Below the pieces are notes generated by a model. The model saw only the letters and a list, made by a program, of their open reading frames with translations. It was not told the DNA's origin and did not search any database. From Pseudovibrio sp. Ad37 (GTDB lineage Bacteria; Pseudomonadota; Alphaproteobacteria; Rhizobiales; Stappiaceae), in assembly GCF_001623075.1 (NCBI RefSeq), contig NZ_LMCF01000004.1, forward strand, positions 38,206 to 102,205: 64,000 nt of DNA, given 5' to 3'. Made by a program: the position numbers and the translations under genes. Below are positions 17,555-26,481 of this stretch, one piece after another. Numbering within the stretch: the first letter of the stretch is position 1; each line of letters begins with the position of its first letter.

Positions 17555-18850
17555 TTAGCTTTCAGTGGCTTCAATAACATCCTCAAGTGAGCGTAAACCA
17601 GTCTTTGGTGCACATACCAAAACCGCCATGTTTCCTGGGGCATGCTGGTTCTTCCACATCTTCATATGAGCCTGCGGAATCTGGTCCCATGAGAACACTT
17701 CACTCATACAAGGGTCGATACGGCGATCAATCACGAACTTGTTCGCCTCACTCGCCTGCTTCAAATGCGCGAAATGCGAACCCTGAATACGCTTCTGGCG
17801 CATCCATACGTAGCGAGCATCCATGGTCAGATTGAAGCCGGAGGTACCCGCACAAAACACAACCATACCACCACGTTTGGCAACCAGTGTTGATACCGGA
17901 AACGTTGCTTCACCTGGATGCTCGAACACCATATCAACGTCATTACCCTTACCGGTAATGTTCCAGATCGCCTTACCAAACTTACGCGCTTCCTTGGTCC
18001 ACGTATCATACTCAGGCGAGTTCACCTTCGGCAGCTGACCCCAACAATCAAAGTCTTTTCGATTGATAACGGCCTTTGCTCCAAGCGACATCACGTATTC
18101 GCGTTTGCTCTCATCTGAAATAACGCCAATCGCATTCGCTCCGGCAGCAGCAATCAGCTGAACCCCAAACACACCGAGACCGCCAGAAGCCCCCCAAACC
18201 AGAACATTCTGACCTGGCTTCAAATCATGCGGTGCATGACCAAACAGCATACGGAATGCAGTCGCCAGAGTAAGCGTGTAGCAAGCGCTCTCTTCCCAAG
18301 TCAGATGCTTGGGACGCGCCATCAACTGCTGAGATTGAACACGAGCGAACTGCGCAAATGACCCATCAGGTGTCTCATAACCCCAAATCCGTTGGGAGTT
18401 AGAGAACATCGGATCACCGCCGTTACACTCCTCATCATCCCCGTCATCCTGGTTACAGTGAACGACAACTTCGTCGCCTACCTTCCAGCGAGTAACTTTG
18501 GAACCAACCGCCCAAACGATACCGGAGGCATCAGAACCAGCGATATGATAGGGCTGCTTATGAACCTTAAAAACGGAAATCGGCTCGCCAAGGGCAGCCC
18601 AAACGCCGTTGTAGTTCACGCCTGCTGCCATAACCAGAATGAGCACTTCATGGCTGTCCAACTCCCACGTTGGCACCACTTCCTTGACCATCGCTGTATC
18701 AGGGGAACCATGGCGATCTTGGCGAATGGTCCACGCCCACATGTTCTTTGGAACATGTCCCAGCGGTGGAATTTCACCAATCTCATAGAGGTCCTTGAAC
18801 TCAGAGCCTCCCTCTGACCCAGCTTCGACAACCCGTGCAACGGAACTCAT
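17555..18850 (-). CDS. ccrA: crotonyl-CoA carboxylase/reductase
   Basis: A 431-residue medium-chain dehydrogenase/reductase. The N-terminal part (PKNMWAWTIRQDRHG, VMAAGVNYNGVWAALGEP), the GSDASGIVWAVG and GDEVVVHCNQDDGDDEECNGGDPM insert, and the cofactor motif VWGASGGLGVFG are diagnostic of crotonyl-CoA carboxylase/reductase. It makes (2S)-ethylmalonyl-CoA from crotonyl-CoA, CO2 and NADPH, the key step of the ethylmalonyl-CoA pathway. ATG 18850 is preceded by GGAGGAG at nine bases. The gene is divergent from ethylmalonyl-CoA mutase, a shared control region being likely. Confidence 0.96.
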   Translation of the reverse strand: MSSVARVVEAGSEGGSEFKDLYEIGEIPPLGHVPKNMWAWTIRQDRHGSPDTAMVKEVVPTWELDSHEVLILVMAAGVNYNGVWAALGEPISVFKVHKQPYHIAGSDASGIVWAVGSKVTRWKVGDEVVVHCNQDDGDDEECNGGDPMFSNSQRIWGYETPDGSFAQFARVQSQQLMARPKHLTWEESACYTLTLATAFRMLFGHAPHDLKPGQNVLVWGASGGLGVFGVQLIAAAGANAIGVISDESKREYVMSLGAKAVINRKDFDCWGQLPKVNSPEYDTWTKEARKFGKAIWNITGKGNDVDMVFEHPGEATFPVSTLVAKRGGMVVFCAGTSGFNLTMDARYVWMRQKRIQGSHFAHLKQASEANKFVIDRRIDPCMSEVFSWDQIPQAHMKMWKNQHAPGNMAVLVCAPKTGLRSLEDVIEATES

Positions 18851-19149
18851 GATATTCTCCTCCAAGTTTGCGTTGCGCCCTTCCCTCATGAGAGTGAAAG
18901 CAAGTTCTCTGCTAACGCTTCCAATCCACTATTTGCTGCAACGCAAAACAATACAACCTGTCAATATCGGCTATCTGAGAATTATCATTACAAATAACTC
19001 ATGAAATATATACAACTATTGCTTAACTTGCGAAGAATACTTCTTATAATGTTGCATTGCACCAACCATTAAAACCTATGCAAAGGTGTAGGCAGAATTG
19101 AGATCTTGTCCCTTATAAAATGCTGGGAGGATCAGGGAGGCAATAGACT
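18851..19149. promoter_or_regulatory. divergent ccrA/ecm control region
   Basis: Almost exactly 300 nt between two divergent genes of one pathway. It contains the inverted repeat TTTGC/GCAAA with a 6-nt spacer at 18932-18947, near the ccrA side, which is a candidate operator. GGGAGG lies before the mutase ATG. I cannot place exact -35/-10 boxes. Confidence 0.45.
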
Positions 19150-21147
19150 ATGAGTACCGGTTCACCTAAAGGCGCAACTAAAGACCGTCCGTGGATGTTC
19201 CGCACATATGCAGGACACTCCAACGCTGCAGACAGCAACCGGCTCTACCGCACGAACCTCGCAAAGGGTCAGACGGGCCTTTCTGTTGCGTTCGATCTCC
19301 CAACTCAGACAGGATACGACCCGGACCATCCGCTCTCGCGCGGTGAGGTTGGCAAGGTTGGAGTACCCATCTCTCATCTGGGAGACATGCGCACCCTCTT
19401 CAACGAGATCCCACTGGAGCGCATGAACACCTCCATGACGATCAACGCAACAGCCCCATGGCTGCTCGCGCTCTATGCGGCGGCGGCTGATGAGCAAGGC
19501 GCGGACCGCTCTCTGTTGGCTGGCACCACCCAGAATGATCTGATCAAGGAATACCTATCCCGCGGCACCTATGTCTTCCCGCCCGCCCCGTCCATGCGTC
19601 TCACAACCGATGTGATTTCATGGACTTACACGAACATGCCCAAATGGAACCCGATGAACGTGTGTTCCTACCATCTGCAAGAAGCAGGAGCGACACCAGT
19701 ACAGGAACTCTCCTTCGCGCTCGCCACTGCTATCACAATTCTGGACAATGTTCGCGCTTCTGGTGTCATCTCTGAAAGCGATTTCCCTAAACTCGTGGGC
19801 CGGATTTCCTTCTTCGTAAATGCAGGCATGCGCTTCATCACCGAGATGTGTAAAATGCGAGCATTTACAGAGCTTTGGGATGAGATTTGCCGCGATCGTT
19901 ATGGCGTTGAAGAAGAGCGTTACCGTCGCTTCCGGTACGGCGTTCAGGTCAACTCACTCGGCTTGACAGAACCGCAACCAGAAAACAACGTGTACCGGAT
20001 TCTCGTTGAGATGCTGGCTGTTGTCCTCTCTAAAAACGCGCGCGCTCGTGCCGTTCAGCTACCAGCATGGAACGAAGCTCTTGGCCTCCCGCGACCATTC
20101 GACCAACAGTGGTCCCTGCGCATGCAGCAAATCATGGCCTATGAGACGGACCTGTTGGAATATGCAGATATCTTCGATGGCTCCAAAGAGATTGAAACCA
20201 AGGTCGAAGCGCTCAAAGAACAAGCAAGAGAAGAACTTGCCCGCATCGCAGAAATGGGCGGTGCGGTTGCAGCCGTTGAGTCCAGCTATATGAAGCAGAA
20301 GCTCGTGGAGTCCAACTCCAAGCGTCTGGCAGGCATTGAATCTGGCGATCAGATCGTCGTCGGCGTCAACAAATGGACTGAGACTGAACCATCTCCATTG
20401 GCATCAGATGAAGACGGCGGCATCCTCACGGTTCCAGAGCATGTTGAAGAAGAAGCCATCCAGCGCATTCAGACCTGGCGAGCTGAACGTGACGAGAACG
20501 CTGTTAAATCCGCTCTACTGGAGCTCCGCGCAGCAGCTTCTTCTGACAACAACATTATGGAAGCATCTATCAAAGCAGCTCAGGCAGGTGCGACGACTGG
20601 AGAATGGGGCGCTACCCTGCGTGAAGTCTTCGGCGAATATCGTGCCCCAACTGGCGTCGGCAAAGCGGCGCCGGATGACAACAAGAGCCTTGCAGAGGTG
20701 CAGAAAAAAGTCTCCGAGCTTTCAGAGAAGCTGGGCCGACGGCTTAAATTCCTCGTTGGCAAACCGGGGCTGGATGGCCACTCCAATGGCGCAGAGCAGA
20801 TCGCAGTACGTGCCCGTGATTGCGGCATGGAAGTTGTTTACGAGGGCATTCGCCTAACGCCTGCCCAAATCGTCAACGCCGCTCTTGAAGAAGGCGTCCA
20901 CGTCGTAGGCCTATCGATCCTGTCTGGCTCACATTTGGCACTGGTCCATGATGTGCTCGACAAAATGAAAGAAAACGGCTTGGAGGATATCCCGATCATC
21001 ATTGGCGGCATTATACCGTCAGAGGATGCCGAAGAACTGAAAAACGCAGGTGTTGCAGCCGTTTACACACCAAAGGACTTCCACCTGACAGAAATCATGT
21101 CAGACATTGTCCGCATCGTAGATGAGCAGGTCAACGAGACTGTCTAA
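19150..21147 (+). CDS. ecm: ethylmalonyl-CoA mutase (methylmalonyl-CoA mutase family)
   Basis: A 665-residue single-chain coenzyme-B12 mutase. The catalytic barrel is at about 1-480 (GLSVAFDLPTQTGYD, MNTSMTINATA near the start). A cobalamin-binding domain follows at about 530-660 with the GKPGLDGHSNGAEQIAVRARD motif holding the DxHxxG histidine, then GLSILSGSH and PIIIGGIIP. Ecm converts ethylmalonyl-CoA to methylsuccinyl-CoA. Its placement divergent to ccrA favours Ecm over ordinary methylmalonyl-CoA mutase, which is slightly longer and often found with an ArgK/MeaB GTPase. MeaA is an older name for the same enzyme. Confidence 0.93.
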   Translation: MSTGSPKGATKDRPWMFRTYAGHSNAADSNRLYRTNLAKGQTGLSVAFDLPTQTGYDPDHPLSRGEVGKVGVPISHLGDMRTLFNEIPLERMNTSMTINATAPWLLALYAAAADEQGADRSLLAGTTQNDLIKEYLSRGTYVFPPAPSMRLTTDVISWTYTNMPKWNPMNVCSYHLQEAGATPVQELSFALATAITILDNVRASGVISESDFPKLVGRISFFVNAGMRFITEMCKMRAFTELWDEICRDRYGVEEERYRRFRYGVQVNSLGLTEPQPENNVYRILVEMLAVVLSKNARARAVQLPAWNEALGLPRPFDQQWSLRMQQIMAYETDLLEYADIFDGSKEIETKVEALKEQAREELARIAEMGGAVAAVESSYMKQKLVESNSKRLAGIESGDQIVVGVNKWTETEPSPLASDEDGGILTVPEHVEEEAIQRIQTWRAERDENAVKSALLELRAAASSDNNIMEASIKAAQAGATTGEWGATLREVFGEYRAPTGVGKAAPDDNKSLAEVQKKVSELSEKLGRRLKFLVGKPGLDGHSNGAEQIAVRARDCGMEVVYEGIRLTPAQIVNAALEEGVHVVGLSILSGSHLALVHDVLDKMKENGLEDIPIIIGGIIPSEDAEELKNAGVAAVYTPKDFHLTEIMSDIVRIVDEQVNETV

Positions 21148-21158
21148 CGCCTATAAAA

Positions 21159-22097
21159 TTAGGCAGGTTGGGCAAGTTGAACAGGCTTCTGCCCAACCAA
21201 TCGTATGCCCGGAGCATCCCGGAATCGTTCAATCATCGCATCGATGAAGATCTCGGTTTTACGTGTCACCGCATCGCGCGAAGGGTAGACAAGGTAGACC
21301 GGCTTCTCTTCGCACTGATAGTCAGGAAGTAGCCGTTGTAATTGCCCGTTTGCCTCAAAATCTCGCATCATAAACAACGGCATGCGCGTAAATCCAACTG
21401 AGTTCAACAAGGCTTGCACCATCACCTGGGGGTGCCCAGCGACAAACTCAGACTTCAAAGCAACTACATGCTTTTGCCCATGTCGGAACATATCCAGCGA
21501 ACTGACCAACTTCTCGTATCTGTATTGAATGTAGTTGAGGTCAGACAGCGCCTCGGGACTTTGCGGCATACCATGCTTTGCAAGATAGTCTGGGCTGGCT
21601 GCCAAACAGGTTTCAACAATCGCAATTTTTCTGGAAATCCCAGAGGTATCTCCGGTGATGCCTGTACGGATCGCTAAATCGATACCGGTTTGCACAACAT
21701 CAATCAGATCATCATCCATTTTAATTGAGACTGAAAGGTCTGGGTATTGCTTTCGAAGGTCGAAGATAAGCGGTGTGATTATATCAGCGCCCATAGCCTG
21801 AGAAACAGAAACAACCAATGAACCACTCTCTGCTGCTGCTTGGTCCTGTACTTCCTCAAACATCAGAGCGCTCTGACGCAGCATCTTTTGAGCATGCTCA
21901 TAAACGATCTTTCCGGCAACTGTCGGCTTAACGCCTTTGTTAGTTCGGAAAACAAGCTCTTGCCCGACCTGCGCTTCAAGCAGGTTCAGCTGCTGGCTCA
22001 TAGCGGGCTGGCTGATATGGCGTTGACGCGCACCACCACTCAACGACCCGTTGTCAATGACACGAACAAAACTCTCCAGTAAATTCAGAAGATCCAT
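21159..22097 (-). CDS. LysR-type transcriptional regulator
   Basis: A 312-residue LysR protein: winged helix-turn-helix at about 1-60 (DLLNLLESFVRVIDNGSLSGGA, SQPAMSQQLNLLEAQVG) and a periplasmic-binding-like effector domain after residue 85. ATG 22097 gives the normal N-terminus; the frame to 22127 adds ten unlikely residues. It is divergent from the metallo-beta-lactamase-fold gene at 22204 and shares the 107-nt promoter gap with it, so it most likely controls that gene and itself. The effector is unknown. It is convergent with ecm, 11 nt apart. Confidence 0.92.
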   Translation of the reverse strand: MDLLNLLESFVRVIDNGSLSGGARQRHISQPAMSQQLNLLEAQVGQELVFRTNKGVKPTVAGKIVYEHAQKMLRQSALMFEEVQDQAAAESGSLVVSVSQAMGADIITPLIFDLRKQYPDLSVSIKMDDDLIDVVQTGIDLAIRTGITGDTSGISRKIAIVETCLAASPDYLAKHGMPQSPEALSDLNYIQYRYEKLVSSLDMFRHGQKHVVALKSEFVAGHPQVMVQALLNSVGFTRMPLFMMRDFEANGQLQRLLPDYQCEEKPVYLVYPSRDAVTRKTEIFIDAMIERFRDAPGIRLVGQKPVQLAQPA

Positions 22098-22106
22098 AAC
22101 TGCTCC

Positions 22107-22121
22107 ATAAGCACTGCTTAT
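22107..22121. promoter_or_regulatory. palindrome, likely LysR operator
   Basis: ATAAGC-ACT-GCTTAT, a perfect 6-bp inverted repeat with T-N11-A symmetry, the usual shape of LysR-family sites. It lies 10 nt upstream of the LysR start and 83 nt upstream of the divergent hydrolase gene. Confidence 0.55.
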
Positions 22122-22203
22122 ATCCAAGATAAGGCTTGGACCTCTGCACTTCCAGTATCAACCCCACAATATTGCTCTCATGCTTGTAAATGAGGAGCCT
22201 TTC

Positions 22204-23184
22204 ATGACACTTTCACGCCGATCTTTTATATCCGCAGCCGCGTCCATTGCGGGCGCAGGTGCAGTTGCCCCGGCAATATCATCTCTTGCGCTCGCAGCAG
22301 CGCCCAAAATCGGAACACAGGTTCCCGGCATCTATCGCTTCTCGGTAGGAGACATTGAAGTTACAGCAATTCTGGACGGACACTTGGGTTTAGATCCGTC
22401 ATTGGTCATTGGGTTTGACCAGAAGGTAGCTGAGGAAACTCTAAAGCAAAATTTCCTCAGCCCCAACACGGCGGACATGTCTATCTCTGTAAACGGATAT
22501 CTCATTAATACGGGCGACAAGTTGGTAGTGGTCGATACTGGCACCGCCGATCTAATGGGCCCGACACTTGGTCGTTTCCATCAAAACCTGAAAGCAGCTG
22601 GCTATAACGCCTCTGATGTAGATGCCGTAGTGCTCACGCATCTACACATCGATCACGTAGGGGGGCTGATCTCTAAATCGGGAGAAAAGCTCTTCCCGAA
22701 CGCTGAGTTCATCGTTCATGAGGTCGAATACAACTTCTGGCATGATGAAGGCACACGCTCAAAGTTCCCCAAAGACCTCCAGCATTTCATTGATCTCGCT
22801 CAGAACGTTTCAAAGCCTTATGAAAACCAAAAAACGCTCATCAGCAAAGATGGCGAGTTCATCAAGGGACTGGACGCTGTCTTCCTTCCCGGTCACACAC
22901 CCGGACATATGGGCATCCGCATTCACTCCAATAATGAAGAAGTGCTGATCTGGGGTGACACAGTCCACTCCATTGGGCTCCAGTTTGCAAACCCGGATTG
23001 GACAATCGCATTCGATACCGATCAGGAAGTAGCTCGACAAACACGGCGCAGAATACTGGATCAGGTTTCAGCAGATAGAACACCAGTCGTCGGCATCCAC
23101 CATGACTTCCCCGGCCTAGGGCATGTTCGTAAGGATGGAAGCGCCTTCGAATACCATGAAGTCAGCTGGCAGCATAAGATATAG
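22204..23184 (+). CDS. Tat-exported metallo-beta-lactamase-fold hydrolase
   Basis: A 326-residue protein. The N-terminus has a twin-arginine signal (SRRSFI, then an Ala-rich hydrophobic stretch to about residue 34). The metallo-hydrolase core shows LTHLHIDHVGG with the HxHxDH zinc motif, GHTPGHMG, WGDTVHS and a final GIHHDFPG. The group includes AHL lactonases and methyl-parathion-hydrolase-like enzymes; substrate is not readable. ATG 22204 is used because the signal starts MTLSRRSF; the frame opens 8 codons earlier. Divergent LysR gene suggests induction by its substrate. Confidence 0.88.
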   Translation: MTLSRRSFISAAASIAGAGAVAPAISSLALAAAPKIGTQVPGIYRFSVGDIEVTAILDGHLGLDPSLVIGFDQKVAEETLKQNFLSPNTADMSISVNGYLINTGDKLVVVDTGTADLMGPTLGRFHQNLKAAGYNASDVDAVVLTHLHIDHVGGLISKSGEKLFPNAEFIVHEVEYNFWHDEGTRSKFPKDLQHFIDLAQNVSKPYENQKTLISKDGEFIKGLDAVFLPGHTPGHMGIRIHSNNEEVLIWGDTVHSIGLQFANPDWTIAFDTDQEVARQTRRRILDQVSADRTPVVGIHHDFPGLGHVRKDGSAFEYHEVSWQHKI

Positions 23185-23191
23185 AGAAACA

Positions 23192-23220
23192 AGAGCTCAC
23201 GAGGCACCTCGTGAGCTCTC
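23192..23220. terminator. bidirectional terminator
   Basis: A 12-bp stem AGAGCTCACGAG / CTCGTGAGCTCT with loop GCAC-like core between two convergent genes. T-runs are short, so strength is uncertain. Confidence 0.65.
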
Positions 23221-23222
23221 TT

Positions 23223-23753
23223 CTATCGAGCAGGCGACAACGGTGTGGCTGGTATTGATGGCGGCGCTATCGGTTGAGCTGGTGTTAACGGGATAGCTGG
23301 CCGAATCGGTGGAGCAATTGGCCGTGACGGTTGCAACGGATAAGCAGGAATTTCATGCCGTGGGCGTGGATATGGACGCCAACGCGGATAACGCGGGTAA
23401 ACTGGATAGCGTCGATAGACAAAGGGCAGACCCACATACGGTGCTACATAAAGAAGTGTACGAGAGTAGTGCGGCCCTGCAACTCCATATCGAATATATC
23501 TGGCAGAAACCCACCCCGGAGCGCCTCGGAATGTCAGGTCACACCATGAACCGTTCTTGGTGCAGTAATTGATGAAAACCACACCGCCCGCCGGTATTGT
23601 CGTGATGACAGGATATCTGGTGCCAGGCCCTGTCCTCATGTTTACACCGTTGGTGGTGTATCCGGCATGCCTGCGCTGTGCAAAAGCAGCATTGGAATAA
23701 ATAAGAACAGCCAGAAGAACGAGACCGGCAATCACCCAAGCCAAAATCTTCAT
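23223..23753 (-). CDS. exported SH3-domain protein with Pro-rich tail
   Basis: A 176-residue secreted protein: signal peptide (1-25, ending NAAFA), a bacterial SH3 domain at about 30-90 (NGVNMRTGPGTRYPVITTIPAGG, WCDLTFRGAPGWVSARYIRY), a Tyr/Arg/Pro-rich stretch and a tail of Pro-Ile-Ala-Pro-Pro-like repeats. SH3b domains usually bind cell-wall peptides. ATG 23753 has GGAAGGGAG upstream and begins the signal peptide; the frame to 23987 is a read-through of the neighbouring gene. It follows the Pro-rich gene at 23782 by 28 nt, so both are probably one operon. Confidence 0.85.
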   Translation of the reverse strand: MKILAWVIAGLVLLAVLIYSNAAFAQRRHAGYTTNGVNMRTGPGTRYPVITTIPAGGVVFINYCTKNGSWCDLTFRGAPGWVSARYIRYGVAGPHYSRTLLYVAPYVGLPFVYRRYPVYPRYPRWRPYPRPRHEIPAYPLQPSRPIAPPIRPAIPLTPAQPIAPPSIPATPLSPAR

Positions 23754-23781
23754 AACGCTCCCTTCCAGCCTCTTTAAGGTA

Positions 23782-24222
23782 CTATCGGCCATAAGAAGGG
23801 CCTCCATAGGATGGCCCACTAAATCCCGGCGAACCAGGTGATCCTGGACTTGGAGGCAAGCCTGTAATCGGTGGAGCTGCGGGCAGAGGTCCTGAAGGAC
23901 CCGGAAGTGGTGGAGGCAAAGAGCCTGGACGCGCAGATCCTGCAGGATAAGCTCCCGGAGGCGGATTGAACTGCGAATGATCCGCATCCCGATCCGTTGG
24001 TAAGTAGGGCTGTGCTTGCCCCGGCCTCAAACTGTCTCCCGGCTCAACTGGTCGATCTAAAGGCTTGATGGGTGGGATAATATTGCTGCGCTCATTGAAC
24101 TGAACCTGCTGAAATCCGGGATAATCAACGGACCCTGAACGCGTAGACAAGCTGTTTGCACTCAAAGATTGAACCACGACACCTGCTGCGAGACAACAGC
24201 CTACAAGCATTGCGTATTTCAT
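23782..24222 (-). CDS. exported proline/glycine-rich protein
   Basis: A 146-residue protein with an N-terminal hydrophobic signal (MKYAMLVGCCLAAGVVVQSL) followed by a low-complexity region rich in Pro, Gly and Ser, including PGSPGSPGFSGPSYGGPSYG at the end. No domain recognised. It lies immediately upstream of the SH3 gene, which also has a Pro-rich tail, suggesting both act in the envelope. Low-complexity composition makes family assignment unsafe. Confidence 0.7.
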   Translation of the reverse strand: MKYAMLVGCCLAAGVVVQSLSANSLSTRSGSVDYPGFQQVQFNERSNIIPPIKPLDRPVEPGDSLRPGQAQPYLPTDRDADHSQFNPPPGAYPAGSARPGSLPPPLPGPSGPLPAAPPITGLPPSPGSPGSPGFSGPSYGGPSYGR

Positions 24223-24462
24223 TTGACCCTAGTCCTAATTGCAGGCTGGCCAAAACCAACAGCCAGCATAATTAGGAGAAGAGTGCCACCAAGGGGCTAA
24301 CAACATGCGCTGACAAAACATCGGGTTTTAGAAGCAGTTTATGTCTTGCCTTGAAGAATATAACATGAACAAATTCATAGTTCACATCAGTTTTTCTAGC
24401 CAGAACCCCGCCTAAGCCTTAGGTTTGAGGTATGATTCTCCAAAGCAGGTAAACACGCTCCC

Positions 24463-25266
24463 ATGACGAACCGCCTCAAGATTGTAACATGGAACATTAA
24501 CTCAGTCCGCCTCCGCCTTCCTATTGTCGAGAAAATGTTACTGGACCACGCCCCAGACGTTTTGTGCCTGCAGGAAACAAAGTGCCCGGATGGAAGCTTC
24601 CCAACGGCTGCAATCAATAAGCTTGGCTATCGTCATGTAGAGGTACACGGCCAAAAGGGTTACCACGGCGTAGCCTTTCTCTCACGCGTGCCACTGGAAA
24701 ATGTTGAGCGCAAAGAATTCTGCGAGATGGGCGACACCCGCCACATCGCCGCAGATGTTGCCTTTAATGGTGGTAAAGTCCGCATCCATAACTTCTACGT
24801 CCCAGCAGGCGGCGATGTGCCGGACCCTGAGGTCAACGACAAATTCGCTCACAAACTCAAATTCCTCGATGAAATGGAAAGCTGGTTCAAAGGCTTCGAC
24901 AGCCAGTCAGTCGTTGTTGGAGACCTGAACATCGCACCATATGAAAACGACGTTTGGTCTCATAAGCAGCTCCTCAAAGTCGTTTCGCATACACCACTGG
25001 AGTGTCAACGCCTCGAAGAGGTTCGCGAAGCTGGTAACTACGTAGATACCATGCGCAAACACATGCCGATGGACGAGAAGATTTACACCTGGTGGAGCTA
25101 CCGTGCCAAAGACTGGTCCGCATCCAACAAAGGCCGCCGTCTCGACCATGTCTGGATGACGCCGGAAACAGCGCAGCACACCAAAGATGTTCAGATTATC
25201 CGTGACGCACGCGGTTGGGAAAAACCATCCGACCACGCACCAGTCATGGCGATGTTGGAAGTCTGA
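24463..25266 (+). CDS. xthA: exodeoxyribonuclease III
   Basis: A 267-residue endonuclease/exonuclease/phosphatase-fold enzyme of base-excision repair. The N-terminal TWNINSVRLR, the LCLQETKCPDGSFP metal site, GDLNIAP and the terminal SDHAPVMA motif with catalytic Asp-His are all present. It cleaves DNA at abasic sites and removes 3' blocks. It ends at a bidirectional terminator shared with the quinone-reductase gene. Confidence 0.95.
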   Translation: MTNRLKIVTWNINSVRLRLPIVEKMLLDHAPDVLCLQETKCPDGSFPTAAINKLGYRHVEVHGQKGYHGVAFLSRVPLENVERKEFCEMGDTRHIAADVAFNGGKVRIHNFYVPAGGDVPDPEVNDKFAHKLKFLDEMESWFKGFDSQSVVVGDLNIAPYENDVWSHKQLLKVVSHTPLECQRLEEVREAGNYVDTMRKHMPMDEKIYTWWSYRAKDWSASNKGRRLDHVWMTPETAQHTKDVQIIRDARGWEKPSDHAPVMAMLEV

Positions 25267-25297
25267 TCTCACCAAATCTAACTTACCATTTGACGAT

Positions 25298-25323
25298 GAA
25301 AAGCGGGAACATCTCCCGCTTTT
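25298..25323. terminator. bidirectional terminator xthA / quinone reductase
   Basis: Stem AAAGCGGGA / TCCCGCTTT with a 5-nt loop, A-rich on one side and T-rich on the other, between two convergent genes. Confidence 0.75.
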
Positions 25324-25336
25324 CCGTATCTACCCA

Positions 25337-26311
25337 TCAAGGAATGAGCAGCACTTTGCCTTTGGCTCTGCGGCTGGAGATTTCCTCCAATCCCAGAGCA
25401 ATGTCTTCCAGCGGATATTCCGCATGGATATGTGGCTTCAGTTTTCCATCAGCCACCCATTGGAACAGTTGCTCGCAATCCTTGTGATGCTCCTCAGGCT
25501 CACGAACGACTGCCTCCCCCCAGAATACGCCCAGAACGTCACAGCCTTTCAACAGGGTAAGGTTCGCAGGTATCTTTTGGATCGTTCCAGAGGCAAATCC
25601 AACAACCAGATAACGTCCACGCCATCCCGTAGCGCGCAAGGCATCATCAGCATGATCCCCGCCAATGACGTCGTAGACCACCTCAAGCCCTTTACCATCC
25701 GTCAGATCCTTCAGCTTCTGCTTCAGACCACCCTCAGAATAGTTGACCAGAACATCAGCGCCGCAAGCTTTTGCGTGAGCAAGCTTATCTTCCGAAGACG
25801 CGCAAGCGATTACCCGAGCACCCATCAGTTTGGCGACCTCCACAGCCGCCTGCCCTGCTCCGCCAGAAGCGCCTAACACAGCAACCGTCTCACCCGCCTG
25901 TAAGCGCGCCCGGCTGCGAAGGCCGTGAATAGCCGTTCCGTAAGTGATCAAAAGTCCGGCTGCATGCTTGAGCGAAACCTCATCCGGCACCTGCACCAGT
26001 TCATGCTCAGGGGCAACATATAGCTCTCTTGCAGCACCCCATTTTGCGTAGGAGGCTACCCGATCACCAACCTTGAACCGTGAAACACCATCACCGACGG
26101 CCTCAACAATGCCTGCCATCTCACCTGAGGGCGAAAACGGGAGCTCCGGTTTAAACTGATACTTTCCTTGAATAATCAAAGTATCGAAATAATTGAGTGC
26201 TGCCGCTTTCACACGAACCAACACCTCTCCAGCTCCAACACTCGGGTCGTCCAGTTCTCGAACGACCAGGTCATCCGGCCCCCCAAGTTTTTCGCAGATA
26301 ACAGCTTTCAT
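25337..26311 (-). CDS. NADPH:quinone oxidoreductase family protein
   Basis: A 324-residue zinc-independent medium-chain reductase. It shows the N-terminal MKAVICEKLGGPDDLVV, the VKAAALNYFDTLIIQGKY strand, the cofactor motif VLGASGGAGQAAVEVAKLMGA and a C-terminal IALGLEEISSRRAKGKVLL. Such enzymes reduce quinones or enoyl-CoA/enone substrates with NADPH. No metal-binding cysteines are seen. Its promoter faces the TrmH-type gene at 26482. Confidence 0.9.
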   Translation of the reverse strand: MKAVICEKLGGPDDLVVRELDDPSVGAGEVLVRVKAAALNYFDTLIIQGKYQFKPELPFSPSGEMAGIVEAVGDGVSRFKVGDRVASYAKWGAARELYVAPEHELVQVPDEVSLKHAAGLLITYGTAIHGLRSRARLQAGETVAVLGASGGAGQAAVEVAKLMGARVIACASSEDKLAHAKACGADVLVNYSEGGLKQKLKDLTDGKGLEVVYDVIGGDHADDALRATGWRGRYLVVGFASGTIQKIPANLTLLKGCDVLGVFWGEAVVREPEEHHKDCEQLFQWVADGKLKPHIHAEYPLEDIALGLEEISSRRAKGKVLLIP

Positions 26312-26481
26312 AAAATGTGACCCTCTCTCTGACCTCCAAAATTACACGGGCAATCACAAAATCTCAAAGCCGTCTTTGGTGTCATTTTACGATTAAACCA
26401 CCCATACATGCCGCTACACTTGCGGTAACACCACAGTTGGAGGTATGAAGCGCACAACATCAACAACGAGAAAAACTGGGC

